Below are positions 36,505 through 45,931 of a DNA stretch of 64,000 nt, in pieces. Source of the DNA: Paraburkholderia ferrariae NBRC 106233. GTDB lineage: Bacteria; Pseudomonadota; Gammaproteobacteria; Burkholderiales; Burkholderiaceae. Within the stretch, counting starts at the first letter, position 1. Every line of letters starts with the position of its first letter. The stretch is taken from NCBI RefSeq assembly GCF_000685035.1, contig NZ_BAYB01000003.1, forward strand, positions 1-64,000, read 5' to 3'. A program made the translations under genes and the position numbers. The notes under the pieces were generated by a model that saw only the letters and a list, made by a program, of their open reading frames with translations, was not told where the DNA came from and did not search any database.

Positions 36505-37896
36505 TCAAAGCTGCTTCATGAGCACGAGCGACTTGCGCTGCCAGTTATAGAGGCGGCGGCGGTCTTCGGGCAGATCGTCAACCGTGGCCTTCACGAAGCC
36601 ACGCTTGAGGAACCAGTGTTCGGTGCGCGTCGTCAGCACGAAGATGCGCGTGAGGCCGCGCGCCCGCGCGCGCTGCTCGATGCGGCGCAAGAGGCGTTCG
36701 CCGTCGCCCGAGCCCTGCGCTTCGGGCGACACGGTCAGGCATGCCATTTCGCCGATGCGCTCCTGCGGGTACGCGTACAGCGCCGCGCAGCCGAACAGCA
36801 CGCCATCGTGCTCGATCACCGAGAAGTGGTCGATGTCGCGCTCGATCTGGTGGCGTCCGCGCCGCACGAGCGTGCCGTCCATCTCGAGCGGCTCGATCAG
36901 CGTGAGAATACCGCCGACGTCGTCGGGCGTGGCTTCGCGCAGGCTCTCGAGGTTCTCATAGGAAATCATCGTGCCGACGCCGTCGTGCAGGAAGAGTTCG
37001 AGCAGCATGCTGCCGTCGAGCGCGTACGGCAGGATGTGGGCGCGGCCCACGCCGCCGCGGCAGGCGCGGATCGAGTGCTTGAGGTAGAACGCGGCGTCGC
37101 CGAGCACGGTACCGCTTTCGTGCAGCTTGTAGGCGTCGTCGAGCGACATTTCGCGAATCAGCTCGCCTTCCTCGCCCATCAGGCCCGAGGTTTCCGTAAG
37201 GAAAATAATTTTATCGGCGCGCAGTGCGATGGCCGCCGCCGAAGCGACGTCTTCCATCGACAGATTGAACGCCTCGCCGGTGGGCGAAAAGCCGAGCGGC
37301 GAGAGCAGCACGAGCTTGCGGCTTGCGAGCGAGTGGCGGATCGAATCGGCGTCGATCTTGCGCACGACGCCCGTGTGCTGGAAGTCCACGCCATCCAGGA
37401 TACCCACGGGACGCGCCGTCACGAAGTTGCCCGACACCACGCTGATGTGCGCGTGCGCCATCGGCGTGTTCGGCAGACCCTGGCTGATCGCGGCCTCGAT
37501 ATCCAGACGCACTTCGCCGGCCGCTTCCTTCGCCGATTCGAGCGCGCGGGCGTTGGTGATGCGCATGCCGTGCGAGAACTCGGATTCCACGCCGTGCAGG
37601 CTCATCTGCTCTTCGACCTGGGGGCGCGAGCCGTGCACGAGCACGATCTGGATGCCCATGGCCTGCAGGAGCGCGATGTCGGCGACGAGCGCATTGAGCA
37701 GATTCTGGTGCACGACTTCGCCGCCGAAACCGACGACGAACGTCTTGCCCTGGAAGGCGTGAATGTAGGGCGCGACCGATCGCATCCAGTCGACGAACTG
37801 CGCGTGCTGCGCGCCGATCTGAGCGGCGGATTCCGCTGCGGCGGCAGGGGCTGCCGAATCTGCGGGCGCGGGGACGAGGTCGGTTTGGGAATTCAT
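36505..37896 (-). CDS. argA: Amino-acid N-acetyltransferase (N-acetylglutamate synthase)
   Basis: A 463-residue ArgA: an amino acid kinase-like domain (~40-310, FQGKTFVVGFGGEVV, VLVHGSRPQV, EDVASAAAIALRADKIIFLTE) followed by a GNAT acetyltransferase domain (~320-463, GEMACLTVSPEAQGSGDGER as acetyl-CoA loop, TEHWFLKRGF). It makes N-acetylglutamate, the first step of arginine synthesis, and is usually inhibited by arginine. The Ala-rich first 30 residues are an extension. Its start is 23 bp from the divergent hrpA start. Confidence 0.95.
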   Translation of the reverse strand: MNSQTDLVPAPADSAAPAAAAESAAQIGAQHAQFVDWMRSVAPYIHAFQGKTFVVGFGGEVVHQNLLNALVADIALLQAMGIQIVLVHGSRPQVEEQMSLHGVESEFSHGMRITNARALESAKEAAGEVRLDIEAAISQGLPNTPMAHAHISVVSGNFVTARPVGILDGVDFQHTGVVRKIDADSIRHSLASRKLVLLSPLGFSPTGEAFNLSMEDVASAAAIALRADKIIFLTETSGLMGEEGELIREMSLDDAYKLHESGTVLGDAAFYLKHSIRACRGGVGRAHILPYALDGSMLLELFLHDGVGTMISYENLESLREATPDDVGGILTLIEPLEMDGTLVRRGRHQIERDIDHFSVIEHDGVLFGCAALYAYPQERIGEMACLTVSPEAQGSGDGERLLRRIEQRARARGLTRIFVLTTRTEHWFLKRGFVKATVDDLPEDRRRLYNWQRKSLVLMKQL

Positions 37897-37911
37897 GCCC
37901 GGGATTATAAT
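37884..37911 (+). promoter_or_regulatory. Candidate hrpA promoter inside the argA 5' end
   Basis: TTGGGA (37885-37890), 15-bp spacer, consensus TATAAT (37906-37911). The expected start of transcription falls within about 2 bases of the hrpA ATG at 37920, so the mRNA would be nearly leaderless. The -35 lies inside argA codons 2-4. Confidence 0.45.
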
Positions 37912-37919
37912 GCGCCCCC

Positions 37920-40900
37920 ATGTCGAATGTACCCAAAAGACCTGCGTCGGCGCAGGGCAGCAACACCCGCGACGAGTCCGGCGCGGCGCACGGCGGCGCG
38001 CAGGAAAAGCGCGCCTCGCAGAAGTATGGCGACGGGCAGAACCTGGCGTCGGCGGACCGGCTTTCGGCGCTCATGAAAGGCGGTGTGCTGGGCGGCGCGC
38101 GCGTGCAGGACCGGCGCGGGCAGCAGGCGCCGCAGGAAGGGCGCGAGGAGAAGGCTGTGCAGATGGCGGCGCGGGCCGGGGAGCAGTCTTCGCCGCTTGC
38201 GCCGACGGTCGGGCCGCGCGCCGAACCGGCGCGCGCAGGAAGCGGCGAAACGACCCCCGAAGCAACGCGCGCAGCGCAGCCCGCGGCTCAGTCCGAGCCG
38301 AGCCCACGCGAGCCGCGTGAGCCACATGAACCGCGTGAGCCACATGAACCGCGCCTCGCCAGGACAGGCGCGAAGCCGGCGTTGCGCGAGCGCGCTGCGC
38401 AGCGCGAACCGCGCAGCGGACAAGGCGCGCCGCGCGAACGGCGCGCGGGCGAGACGCCGCGCAGCGAGCCACTGCCGCACACGGAACAGCCGCGCGAACA
38501 ACGGCCGCACGAACAACAGCCGCACGAACAACGGCCGCAAAAATCCACCCCTCAGGCGCGAGCCGAACGCGCACGCGCACAGCAGCCCGCGCGCGCGGAG
38601 CAACGCCCGGTGCAGGCAGAACGGAGTGCACGCGCCGGCCAGCAGGGCGAGATTCAACGCAAGGAAAGCAGCGAACGCAAGGAAGGCAGCCAACGCCCCG
38701 CGCGCCGCGTGATCGAGCCGAACCCCATTCCCCCCGTCACGTTCCCCGAAGCGCTGCCCGTTTCCGGCCGCCGCGAGGAAATCGCACGCGCGATCGCCGG
38801 ACATCAGGTCGTGATCGTGAGCGGCGAGACGGGCTCGGGCAAGACCACCCAGTTGCCAAAAATCGCGCTCGCGCTCGGGCGTGGCCTGGGCGCCGGCGGC
38901 ACGGGCCTCATCGGCCACACGCAGCCGCGCCGGATCGCGGCGTCGGCCACAGGGCGCCGCATTGCCGAGGAACTCGGCACGCCGTTCGGCGAGGTGGTGG
39001 GCTACAAGGTGCGGTTCACGGACAACCTCTCGCCGGGCGCCACGGTCAAGCTCATGACCGACGGTATCCTGCTTGCCGAGACGCAAACCGATCCGCTCCT
39101 GAAGGCCTACGACACGATCATCATCGACGAGGCGCACGAGCGCAGCCTCAACATCGACTTTCTGCTCGGCTATCTGAAAGAGATCCTGCCGCGCCGGCCG
39201 GACCTCAAGCTGATCGTGACGTCCGCGACCATCGACGCGGAGCGTTTCGCGCGCCACTTCGGCAGCGAGGAGAAACCCGCGCCGGTGATCGAGGTGAGCG
39301 GGCGGCTCTATCCGGTGGAGGTGCGCTATCGCCCGGTGCAGGAAGACAGCCCCGCGGTGAAGGCCGCACAGGGCACGACGGGGCGGGAAAAAGGCAAGTC
39401 GCAACGCGACGCCGACCGCGACCTGATGGACGCCATTGTCGACGCCGTGGACGAACTCTGCCGCGAAGGTTCGGGCGACGTGCTCGTGTTCCTGCCCGGC
39501 GAGCGCGAGATCCGCGACGCCGCCGAGGCGCTGCGCAAGCACCATCCGCCGCACACGGAAATCCTGCCGCTTTTCGCGCGGCTTTCCGCGCAGGAGCAGG
39601 AGCGCGTGTTCAAGCCTTCGAACGCGCGCCGCATCGTGCTGGCCACCAATGTCGCGGAAACCTCGCTCACGGTGCCGGGCATCCGCTATGTGGTCGATAC
39701 GGGGCTCGCGCGCGTGAAGCGCTATTCGTATCGCAACAAGGTCGAGCAGTTGCAGATCGAGTCGATCTCGCAGGCTGCCGCCAACCAGCGCGCGGGCCGC
39801 TGCGGCCGGGTGGCGGACGGCGTCTGCATTCGTCTCTACGAAGAGCAGGATTTCCTGTCGCGCCCAAAATTTTCCGATCCGGAAATTTTGCGTTCGTCGC
39901 TCGCGGCCGTGATTTTGCGCATGAAGTCGCTGCACCTCACGGCCATCGAAACGTTCCCGTTCATCGAGCCGCCGCCGGGCCGCGCGATTGCGGACGGCTA
40001 CCAGCTTCTGAACGAACTGGGCGCCGTGGACGACGACAACGCGCTCACGCCGCTGGGCCGCGAACTCGCGCGCCTGCCGCTCGATCCGCGCGTGGGCCGC
40101 ATGATTCTCGGCGCTCGCGACGAGCAGTCGCTGCGCGAGGTGCTGATCATCGCGAGCGCGCTTTCGGTGCAGGACCCGCGCGACCGGCCGATCGAGGCGC
40201 AGGAGCAGGCCGACCAGGCGCACCGGCGCTTTGCCGACGAGCGCTCCGAATTCCTCCAGTGGCTGAAGATCTGGGCATGGTTCGAGGAAGCCGTCGCGCA
40301 CAAGAAGTCGAACCGGCAGTTGCAGGACGCTTGCCGCGCGAATTTCCTTTCGCACTTGCGCCTGCGCGAATGGCGCGACGTCCACTCGCAGTTGCTCACG
40401 GTGGTGCGCGAGCATGGCTGGCGGCTGAACGAATCGGAGGCCACCTATGAGCAGATTCATCACGCGCTGCTCACGGGCCTGCTCGGCAATATCGGACTGA
40501 AGGCCGACGACGAGCCGCATTACCTCGGCGCGCGCGGCATCAAGTTCCATTTGTGGCCGGGTTCCGCGCTCGTGAAGAAGGCGGGGCGCTGGGTCGTGGC
40601 CGCCGAACTCGTCGAGACGAGCCGGCTCTACGCGCGCACGATCGCGAAGATCGAGCCCGAATGGCTCGAGAAGGTCGGGGCGCATCTGCTCAAGAAGTCG
40701 CTGTCCGAGCCGCACTGGGAAAAGCGTGCGGCGCAGGTGAGCGCGTTCGAGCGCGGCGTGCTGTACGGCTTGCCGGTTTATCAGCGCCGCCGCGTGGCGT
40801 TCGGCCGCCAGGACCCGGCGCGGGCACGCGAACTCTTCATCCGGGGCGCGCTCGTGGAAGGCGAGTTCGATACGAAGCTCGCGTTCTTCGCGCACAACCG

Positions 40901-42656
40901 CAAGCTGCTGGCCGATATCGAGCAACTGGAGCACAAATCGCGCCGCCAGGACGTGCTGGTGGACGACGAACTGATCTACGGGTTCTACGATCAGGCGATT
41001 CCCGAAGGTATCTATTCGGGGGCGTCGTTCGAACGCTGGTATCGCGATGAGGTGAAGAAGAGCGGCCAGCCCGAGGACAAGCTGCGCCTCCTCTATCTCT
41101 CCCGCGACGACCTGATGCGCCACGAAGCGGCAGGCGTCACCACGGACCTGTTCCCGAAGCGCATGACGATGTCGGGCGCCGCGATGGCGCTCACCTATCA
41201 CTTCGAGCCGGGCTCGCCGCGCGACGGCGTGACGCTCGCGGTGCCGCTCTATGCACTCAATCAGGTCGATGCGCGGCGTTGCGAATGGCTCGTGCCGGGC
41301 ATGCTCAAGGAGAAGGCGCAACTGCTGCTCAAGTCGCTGCCGCAGAAACTGCGGCGCCACTGCGTGCCGCTGCCGGAGTATGCGGCCGGCTTCGCCGAGC
41401 GCGCGGGTGCGCAGCGTTTCGGCGCAGGCGGCCTCGTGGAAGCATTGATCGCCGACGTGCGCGAGCAGAAGCAGATCGCGCTGAAGACCGCGGACTTCAA
41501 GCTCGAAACGTTGCCCGCGCACCTCTTCATGAACTTCAAGGTGATCGACGAGCACGGGCGCCAGCTCGCCATGGGCCGCAACCTCGCGCAACTGCGGGCG
41601 GAACTCGGCGCGCAGGCGCAGCAGCAGTTCCAGAAGCTTGCGAGCGCAACGGCTCTGGCGGCGCTGGAAACGCGAGGCCAGGAGGACGCGGACGGCGAGG
41701 CGCCGCAAACGCCGACGCCGGCCACCGCCGCCAGAGGCACCGCGCCCCATACCCCTCAGACGCCTGCCCCGGCGGGAGCGGCGGGTGCCGCGCCCGCCAC
41801 GGCGCTCTACGAAAACCTCACGACCTGGAACTTCGGCAAGCTGCCCGAGCTGCTCGAAATCCGCCGGGGTGGCCAGACGCTCTTCGGCTACCCGGCGCTT
41901 GTGGACCGCGGCTCGCATTGCGACGTCGAGGTATTCGATTCGCCCGAGGAAGCCGCGCGTATTCATCGCGCCGGATTGCGGCGGCTTTTCTGGCTGCAGC
42001 TGCGCGAGCCGATCCGCTACCTGGAGAAGAACCTGCCCGGCCTGCGCGAGATGGCGATGCATTTCATGGCGCGCGCGACGCAAGAGGAACTGCGCGACCA
42101 GTTGATCGAACTCGCGCTCGACCGCGCGTGCCTGCAGGACCCGCTGCCCGACGACGACGCGAGCTTCCACGCGCGCCGCGACGAGGGCCGCGGACGCCTC
42201 TCGCTGCTGGCGCAGGAAATCGCGCGGCTCGCGGGCCAGATCCTCGCGGAATACGCCACGGTGACGAAGAAGCTCGTGCAGGCGAAGGCCTTCGGGCAGC
42301 CCGCGGCCGACATGCAGGCGCAGCTCGACGCGCTGATCGGCAAGCGCTTTATCGTCGATACGCCGTATGCGCAGCTCGTGCATTTCCCGCGCTATCTGAA
42401 GGGCATTGCGCTGCGCATCGACAAGCTGCGCGCCGACGTTGCCCGCGACGCGCGCCAGTTCGCCGAATTCCAGCCGCTCCTGCAGCAGTACCAGCGGGCG
42501 CTGTCCCAGCGCGGCGGCGTGTTCGATCCGCGGCTTGGGGAGTTCCGCTGGCTGCTGGAGGAGCTGCGCATTTCGCTCTTCGCGCAGGAGCTGCGCACGC
42601 CCATGCCGGTCTCGGTCAAGCGCCTGCACAAGGTCTGGGAGTCGATGCAGCGCTAG
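37920..42656 (+). CDS. hrpA: ATP-dependent RNA helicase HrpA
   Basis: A 1578-residue DEAH-box helicase. Residues 1-~265 are low complexity, rich in Arg/Glu/Gln/Pro/His with short repeats (REPHEPREPHEPR; QRPHEQQPHEQRP). Walker A GETGSGKTT is at ~302-310, then DEAHERSLN (~402), SAT, and the QRAGRCGR motif VI. Winged-helix, ratchet and OB-like domains follow, then the long DUF3418 C-terminal region typical of bacterial HrpA. A second Ala/Pro/Thr linker lies at ~1245-1295. It is longer than E. coli HrpA (~1300) because of these linkers. No ribosome-binding site is evident before the ATG. HrpA resolves stalled or collided ribosomes. Confidence 0.95.
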   Translation: MSNVPKRPASAQGSNTRDESGAAHGGAQEKRASQKYGDGQNLASADRLSALMKGGVLGGARVQDRRGQQAPQEGREEKAVQMAARAGEQSSPLAPTVGPRAEPARAGSGETTPEATRAAQPAAQSEPSPREPREPHEPREPHEPRLARTGAKPALRERAAQREPRSGQGAPRERRAGETPRSEPLPHTEQPREQRPHEQQPHEQRPQKSTPQARAERARAQQPARAEQRPVQAERSARAGQQGEIQRKESSERKEGSQRPARRVIEPNPIPPVTFPEALPVSGRREEIARAIAGHQVVIVSGETGSGKTTQLPKIALALGRGLGAGGTGLIGHTQPRRIAASATGRRIAEELGTPFGEVVGYKVRFTDNLSPGATVKLMTDGILLAETQTDPLLKAYDTIIIDEAHERSLNIDFLLGYLKEILPRRPDLKLIVTSATIDAERFARHFGSEEKPAPVIEVSGRLYPVEVRYRPVQEDSPAVKAAQGTTGREKGKSQRDADRDLMDAIVDAVDELCREGSGDVLVFLPGEREIRDAAEALRKHHPPHTEILPLFARLSAQEQERVFKPSNARRIVLATNVAETSLTVPGIRYVVDTGLARVKRYSYRNKVEQLQIESISQAAANQRAGRCGRVADGVCIRLYEEQDFLSRPKFSDPEILRSSLAAVILRMKSLHLTAIETFPFIEPPPGRAIADGYQLLNELGAVDDDNALTPLGRELARLPLDPRVGRMILGARDEQSLREVLIIASALSVQDPRDRPIEAQEQADQAHRRFADERSEFLQWLKIWAWFEEAVAHKKSNRQLQDACRANFLSHLRLREWRDVHSQLLTVVREHGWRLNESEATYEQIHHALLTGLLGNIGLKADDEPHYLGARGIKFHLWPGSALVKKAGRWVVAAELVETSRLYARTIAKIEPEWLEKVGAHLLKKSLSEPHWEKRAAQVSAFERGVLYGLPVYQRRRVAFGRQDPARARELFIRGALVEGEFDTKLAFFAHNRKLLADIEQLEHKSRRQDVLVDDELIYGFYDQAIPEGIYSGASFERWYRDEVKKSGQPEDKLRLLYLSRDDLMRHEAAGVTTDLFPKRMTMSGAAMALTYHFEPGSPRDGVTLAVPLYALNQVDARRCEWLVPGMLKEKAQLLLKSLPQKLRRHCVPLPEYAAGFAERAGAQRFGAGGLVEALIADVREQKQIALKTADFKLETLPAHLFMNFKVIDEHGRQLAMGRNLAQLRAELGAQAQQQFQKLASATALAALETRGQEDADGEAPQTPTPATAARGTAPHTPQTPAPAGAAGAAPATALYENLTTWNFGKLPELLEIRRGGQTLFGYPALVDRGSHCDVEVFDSPEEAARIHRAGLRRLFWLQLREPIRYLEKNLPGLREMAMHFMARATQEELRDQLIELALDRACLQDPLPDDDASFHARRDEGRGRLSLLAQEIARLAGQILAEYATVTKKLVQAKAFGQPAADMQAQLDALIGKRFIVDTPYAQLVHFPRYLKGIALRIDKLRADVARDARQFAEFQPLLQQYQRALSQRGGVFDPRLGEFRWLLEELRISLFAQELRTPMPVSVKRLHKVWESMQR

Positions 42657-42740
42657 CGCGAGGCGCCCTGGGCGCGCGATGTTCTGACGCAGGGCATTTT
42701 TCAACGGCCCTACGTCAACCTTGCGGAAGGCTGGCCGATC

Positions 42741-42766
42741 TACAATATCGGCTTACTTCCGGAAGT
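42741..42766 (+). promoter_or_regulatory. -10-like box and 12-bp palindrome before the YVTN gene
   Basis: TACAAT (42741-42746) followed by the perfect palindrome ACTTCCGGAAGT (42755-42766) 8 bp before the ATG. Its right half GGAAGTGAG also serves as ribosome-binding site, so a protein or mRNA structure there could block translation. Confidence 0.45.
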
Positions 42767-42774
42767 GAGTTTCC

Positions 42775-43788
42775 ATGCGTAAATCCGAATTCCGCCGCGC
42801 CGCCGGCCGCCTTGCCGCAGCCGGCGCGCTGGCGTGCGCCGCGCTGCTCCCGTTGGCCGCGCGCGCGGACAACATCATCGTGCTCAATTCCGGCGAAGCC
42901 ACGTTGAGCCTGATCGACCCGCAAACCCAGCAGGTCGTGGGCACCGTGCCCACCGGCAAGGAGCCGCATCACCTCTTGCCCACGCCGGACAACCAGTCGC
43001 TGATCGTCGCGAATTCGGTGTCGAACAATCTGCTCTTCGTCGATCCGAAAACCGGCAAGCCGCAGCGCTGGGTCGAGAACATCGAAGATCCGTATCAGCT
43101 CGGTTTCTCGCCCGATAAAAAGTGGTTCGTCACCACGGGCCTGCGTCTGGATCGCCTCGACATCTATCACTACGGCGGCGGCAGCGACGTCACGCTCGCG
43201 AAGCGCCTGCCGCTTTCCGCCATGCCCAGCCACATGGCGTTCACGAACGACAGCCGCATCGTGTTCGTCTCGCTGCAGGTGTCGGGCGAGATCGCGGCCG
43301 TGGATCTTCCCGGCCAGAAGGTGCTGTGGAAGATGAAGGTCGGCCCGGCGCCGGCGGGTCTGTGGCTCACGCCCGGCGACAAGTATCTGCTCGTCGGCAT
43401 GACGGGCGCGGACTACGTGGCCGTGGTGGACTGGCGCAACCAGAAGATCGTCAAGCAGATCCAGGTGGGCAAGGCGGCGCACAACTTCCGCTCGCTCGTG
43501 GACGGGCGGCATGTGCTGGTGTCGAGCCGCGTGTCGAACACCATCAGCATCATCGACGAAGAGACGCTGGAGAAAACGGGCGAGATCGGTGGCCTGATGC
43601 CGGGCCCGGACGACATGGAGCTTACCGCCGACAAGCGCTACCTGTGGGTGACGTTCCGCTTCGCGAAGCACGTGGGCATTATCGACATGCAGACGAAGAA
43701 GCTCGTGAAGACGATTGCCGTGGGGCGCTCGCCGCACGGTATCTACTTCTACGACCGCGCGCCGGTCACGGCGCCTAATGGCGCTTGA
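42775..43788 (+). CDS. YVTN-type beta-propeller protein, exported
   Basis: A 337-residue protein with a Sec-type signal peptide ending LAARA|DN. The mature part is a seven-bladed propeller of ~42-residue repeats, each with a VxNxxSNxxxxxD-type pattern (LNSGEATLSLIDPQTQQVVG, VANSVSNNLLFVDPKTGK, VSSRVSNTISIIDEETLEK). Such periplasmic propellers often accompany redox enzymes or metal uptake, but no partner gene is next to it. Function unknown. Confidence 0.88.
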   Translation: MRKSEFRRAAGRLAAAGALACAALLPLAARADNIIVLNSGEATLSLIDPQTQQVVGTVPTGKEPHHLLPTPDNQSLIVANSVSNNLLFVDPKTGKPQRWVENIEDPYQLGFSPDKKWFVTTGLRLDRLDIYHYGGGSDVTLAKRLPLSAMPSHMAFTNDSRIVFVSLQVSGEIAAVDLPGQKVLWKMKVGPAPAGLWLTPGDKYLLVGMTGADYVAVVDWRNQKIVKQIQVGKAAHNFRSLVDGRHVLVSSRVSNTISIIDEETLEKTGEIGGLMPGPDDMELTADKRYLWVTFRFAKHVGIIDMQTKKLVKTIAVGRSPHGIYFYDRAPVTAPNGA

Positions 43789-43935
43789 GGGTGCTTGAGG
43801 GCACCTGCGGGCGTCAGAATGCGCTCGAGGTCCCTTAAGCGCACTTGACGGCGCCACGCGGGGTAGCGGGGCGCCAGCTCGCGGCGGCATCTCTGGCCGC
43901 GCGCGACCGTGCGCGGTGGTTTATGCTTGCGGCTA

Positions 43936-43983
43936 TCGCCGCGCCGTTAGCGGCTTGCGTCGCCGCGCCGTTAGCGGCTTGCG
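43936..43983. repeat. Two exact 24-bp tandem repeats
   Basis: TCGCCGCGCCGTTAGCGGCT plus TGCG occurs twice in direct contact (43936-43959 and 43960-43983), 35 bp before the EI24 start. Each copy holds a small inverted repeat (GCCGTTAGCGGC). Confidence 0.9.
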
Positions 43984-44018
43984 CATTTGCCACTCACTCG
44001 CCCACGCCCCCATCCCGC

Positions 44019-44843
44019 ATGAATGATCTGCTGCGCTCGTTCGGACGCGCGCTCGCCAGCGTGTTCCATCCCGTCATGCTGTTCCTCACCTTCATCCCGT
44101 TCCTCCTGGCGGCGATCGTGTGGGGCGCGCTGCTCTATGCCTTCTGGCAGCCGTTGATCGATATGGCGCGCATCTGGCTCGAAAGCTGGTCGTTCACCGC
44201 CTCGGTCTATCACCTGTTCGACATGCTGGGTCTCGGCGGCATGCGGGCCGTTATCGCGCCGCTCGTCGTGGTGGCCGTCGCCATTCCGCTGATCGTCGTG
44301 ACCGTGCTGCTGCTGATCGTCGCGCTCGCCATGCCGCGCGTGATCCGCCATCTCTCGCGCGGGCCGTACGCCGCGCTGGAAATGCGTCGCGGCGGCAGCT
44401 GGTACGGCAGCCTCGTGCATTCGCTCTGGACCACGCTCGTCTGCCTCGTCCTGATGGCCGTGACGCTGCCGCTCTGGCTCTTCATCCCGCCGTTCTTCGC
44501 GCTGGTGCCGCCGCTCCTGTGGGGCTGGCTCACGTATCGCGTGATGACCTACGACGCGCTCGCCCTTCACGCGAGCGCCGAGGAGCGCCGCGCGCTCGTG
44601 CGCCGCTACCGCCTGCCGCTGCTCACGATCGGCGTGGTGAGCGGGCTGCTCGGCTCGCTGCCCACGGTGATCTGGGTGTCGTCGGCGTGGCTCGTGGTGC
44701 TCTTTCCGGTGGTGGCCGCCGTGACCATCTGGATCTATGCGTTCATTCTGGTGTTCACGGCGCTGTGGTTCGGCAACTACTGCCTGCGCGCGCTCCAGCG
44801 CATGCGCGCGCAGGCCGGCCACAGCGTGACGCTCACGCACTGA
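44019..44843 (+). CDS. EI24/CysZ-like membrane protein
   Basis: A 274-residue protein with five or six membrane segments (VMLFLTFIPFLLAAIVWGAL, VVVAVAIPLIVVTVLLLIVA, VCLVLMAVTLPLWLFIPPFF). It matches the EI24 domain family, which includes the sulfate importer CysZ. The characteristic ELRRGGSWYGS-like and PLLWGWLTYRVMTYDAL segments are present. No cys genes lie nearby, so the substrate is open. Start 44019 (MNDLLRS); the frame is open upstream through the 24-bp repeat. It lies 46 bp before the CinA-like gene, in the same direction. Confidence 0.85.
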   Translation: MNDLLRSFGRALASVFHPVMLFLTFIPFLLAAIVWGALLYAFWQPLIDMARIWLESWSFTASVYHLFDMLGLGGMRAVIAPLVVVAVAIPLIVVTVLLLIVALAMPRVIRHLSRGPYAALEMRRGGSWYGSLVHSLWTTLVCLVLMAVTLPLWLFIPPFFALVPPLLWGWLTYRVMTYDALALHASAEERRALVRRYRLPLLTIGVVSGLLGSLPTVIWVSSAWLVVLFPVVAAVTIWIYAFILVFTALWFGNYCLRALQRMRAQAGHSVTLTH

Positions 44844-44889
44844 GGCGGTCCGTCCAGACCATCATTCATTCCCTACAGCGAGGCGACAT

Positions 44890-45747
44890 ATGGCATTTGG
44901 CGTCATCATCATCGGCGACGAGATTCTCTCGGGGCGCCGGCAGGACAAGCATCTGCCGAAGGTCATCGAACTGCTCGGCGCACGCGGCCTCTCGCTCGAG
45001 TGGGCCGACTACGTCGGCGACGATCCGCGGCGGATCACCGACACGCTGCGCCGCAGCTTCGCTTCCGGCGACATCGTGTTCTCCACGGGCGGCATCGGCG
45101 CGACGCCCGACGACCACACGCGCCAATGCGCGGCGGCCGCGCTTTCCGTGCCGCTCGCGCTGCATCCGGACGCGCAAGCCGCAATCCGCGAACGCATTCG
45201 CGACATGCATACGGGCAGCGATCCGGTGGACTACGGCTCGCCGGAAAACCAGCATCGCTTCCAGATGGGCACCTTCCCGGTGGGCTCGGAGATCATCCCG
45301 AACGGCTATAACAAGATCCCCGGCTTTTCGATTCGCGACCATCATTTCGTGCCGGGTTTTCCGGTGATGGCGTGGCCGATGATCGAATGGGTGCTCGACA
45401 CGAAGTACGCGCATCTGCACCACCAGACGCCGCACGCGGAGAAGTCGCTGCTGGTGTTCGAGCTGCCCGAATCGACGCTCACGCCGCTCATGGAACGTAT
45501 CGAGCACGACTTTCCGGGCGTGCGCGTGTTCAGCCTGCCGAGCGTGGGCGACACCGAGCGCGGCGGCATCTACGCGCGCCGGCATATCGACCTCGGCGTG
45601 AAGGGCGAGCCGGAGGCGGTGGCGGCCGCGTTCGTGAAGCTGCGCGAGGGCGTGCACCTGCTGGGCGGCGACATTGTCGAGCCGCCGGAACCCGCGGACG
45701 GCACCATCGATCGCGAACGCCGCAGCGGGTCGCGTGCGGGGTTCTAG
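44890..45747 (+). CDS. CinA-like molybdopterin-binding domain protein
   Basis: A 285-residue protein with the MoaB/MogA-like fold found at the N-terminus of CinA: IIGDEILSGRRQDKH, FSTGGIGATPDDHTR, and NGYNKIPGFSI/HFVPGFPVM near the end of the domain. The C-terminal nicotinamide-nucleotide amidase domain of full CinA is absent, as is usual for this betaproteobacterial form. The molecular role is unknown; CinA proteins have been linked to ADP-ribose pyrophosphatase activity. GAGGCGAC precedes the ATG. Confidence 0.88.
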   Translation: MAFGVIIIGDEILSGRRQDKHLPKVIELLGARGLSLEWADYVGDDPRRITDTLRRSFASGDIVFSTGGIGATPDDHTRQCAAAALSVPLALHPDAQAAIRERIRDMHTGSDPVDYGSPENQHRFQMGTFPVGSEIIPNGYNKIPGFSIRDHHFVPGFPVMAWPMIEWVLDTKYAHLHHQTPHAEKSLLVFELPESTLTPLMERIEHDFPGVRVFSLPSVGDTERGGIYARRHIDLGVKGEPEAVAAAFVKLREGVHLLGGDIVEPPEPADGTIDRERRSGSRAGF

Positions 45748-45931
45748 GCGCGGTTCCTGGCGAGCAGGCAGGCTTGCTGCGCTGAGATGCGGCGCGCGGG
45801 CAAGACCATGGCGCATTCGATGCGCCATGGCTTTATCGCATCATCGGCCTGTCACATGCGGCGCTCAGAGTGGCCAATCGGCCGGACGGAAACCAGCAGG
45901 GAGCGCGGGGACGCAAGCCGATGCGTGCGGT

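Noticed and set aside
36505..37896. Argininosuccinate lyase-fused or acetylglutamate kinase gene instead of argA
   Set aside because: The kinase-like domain is followed by a complete GNAT domain, which is the ArgA layout.
37905..42704. A 1599-codon open frame on the strand opposite hrpA
   Set aside because: It mirrors the GC-rich third positions of hrpA, encodes Arg/Ala/His-rich noise and matches no domain; hrpA on the plus strand is clearly the gene.
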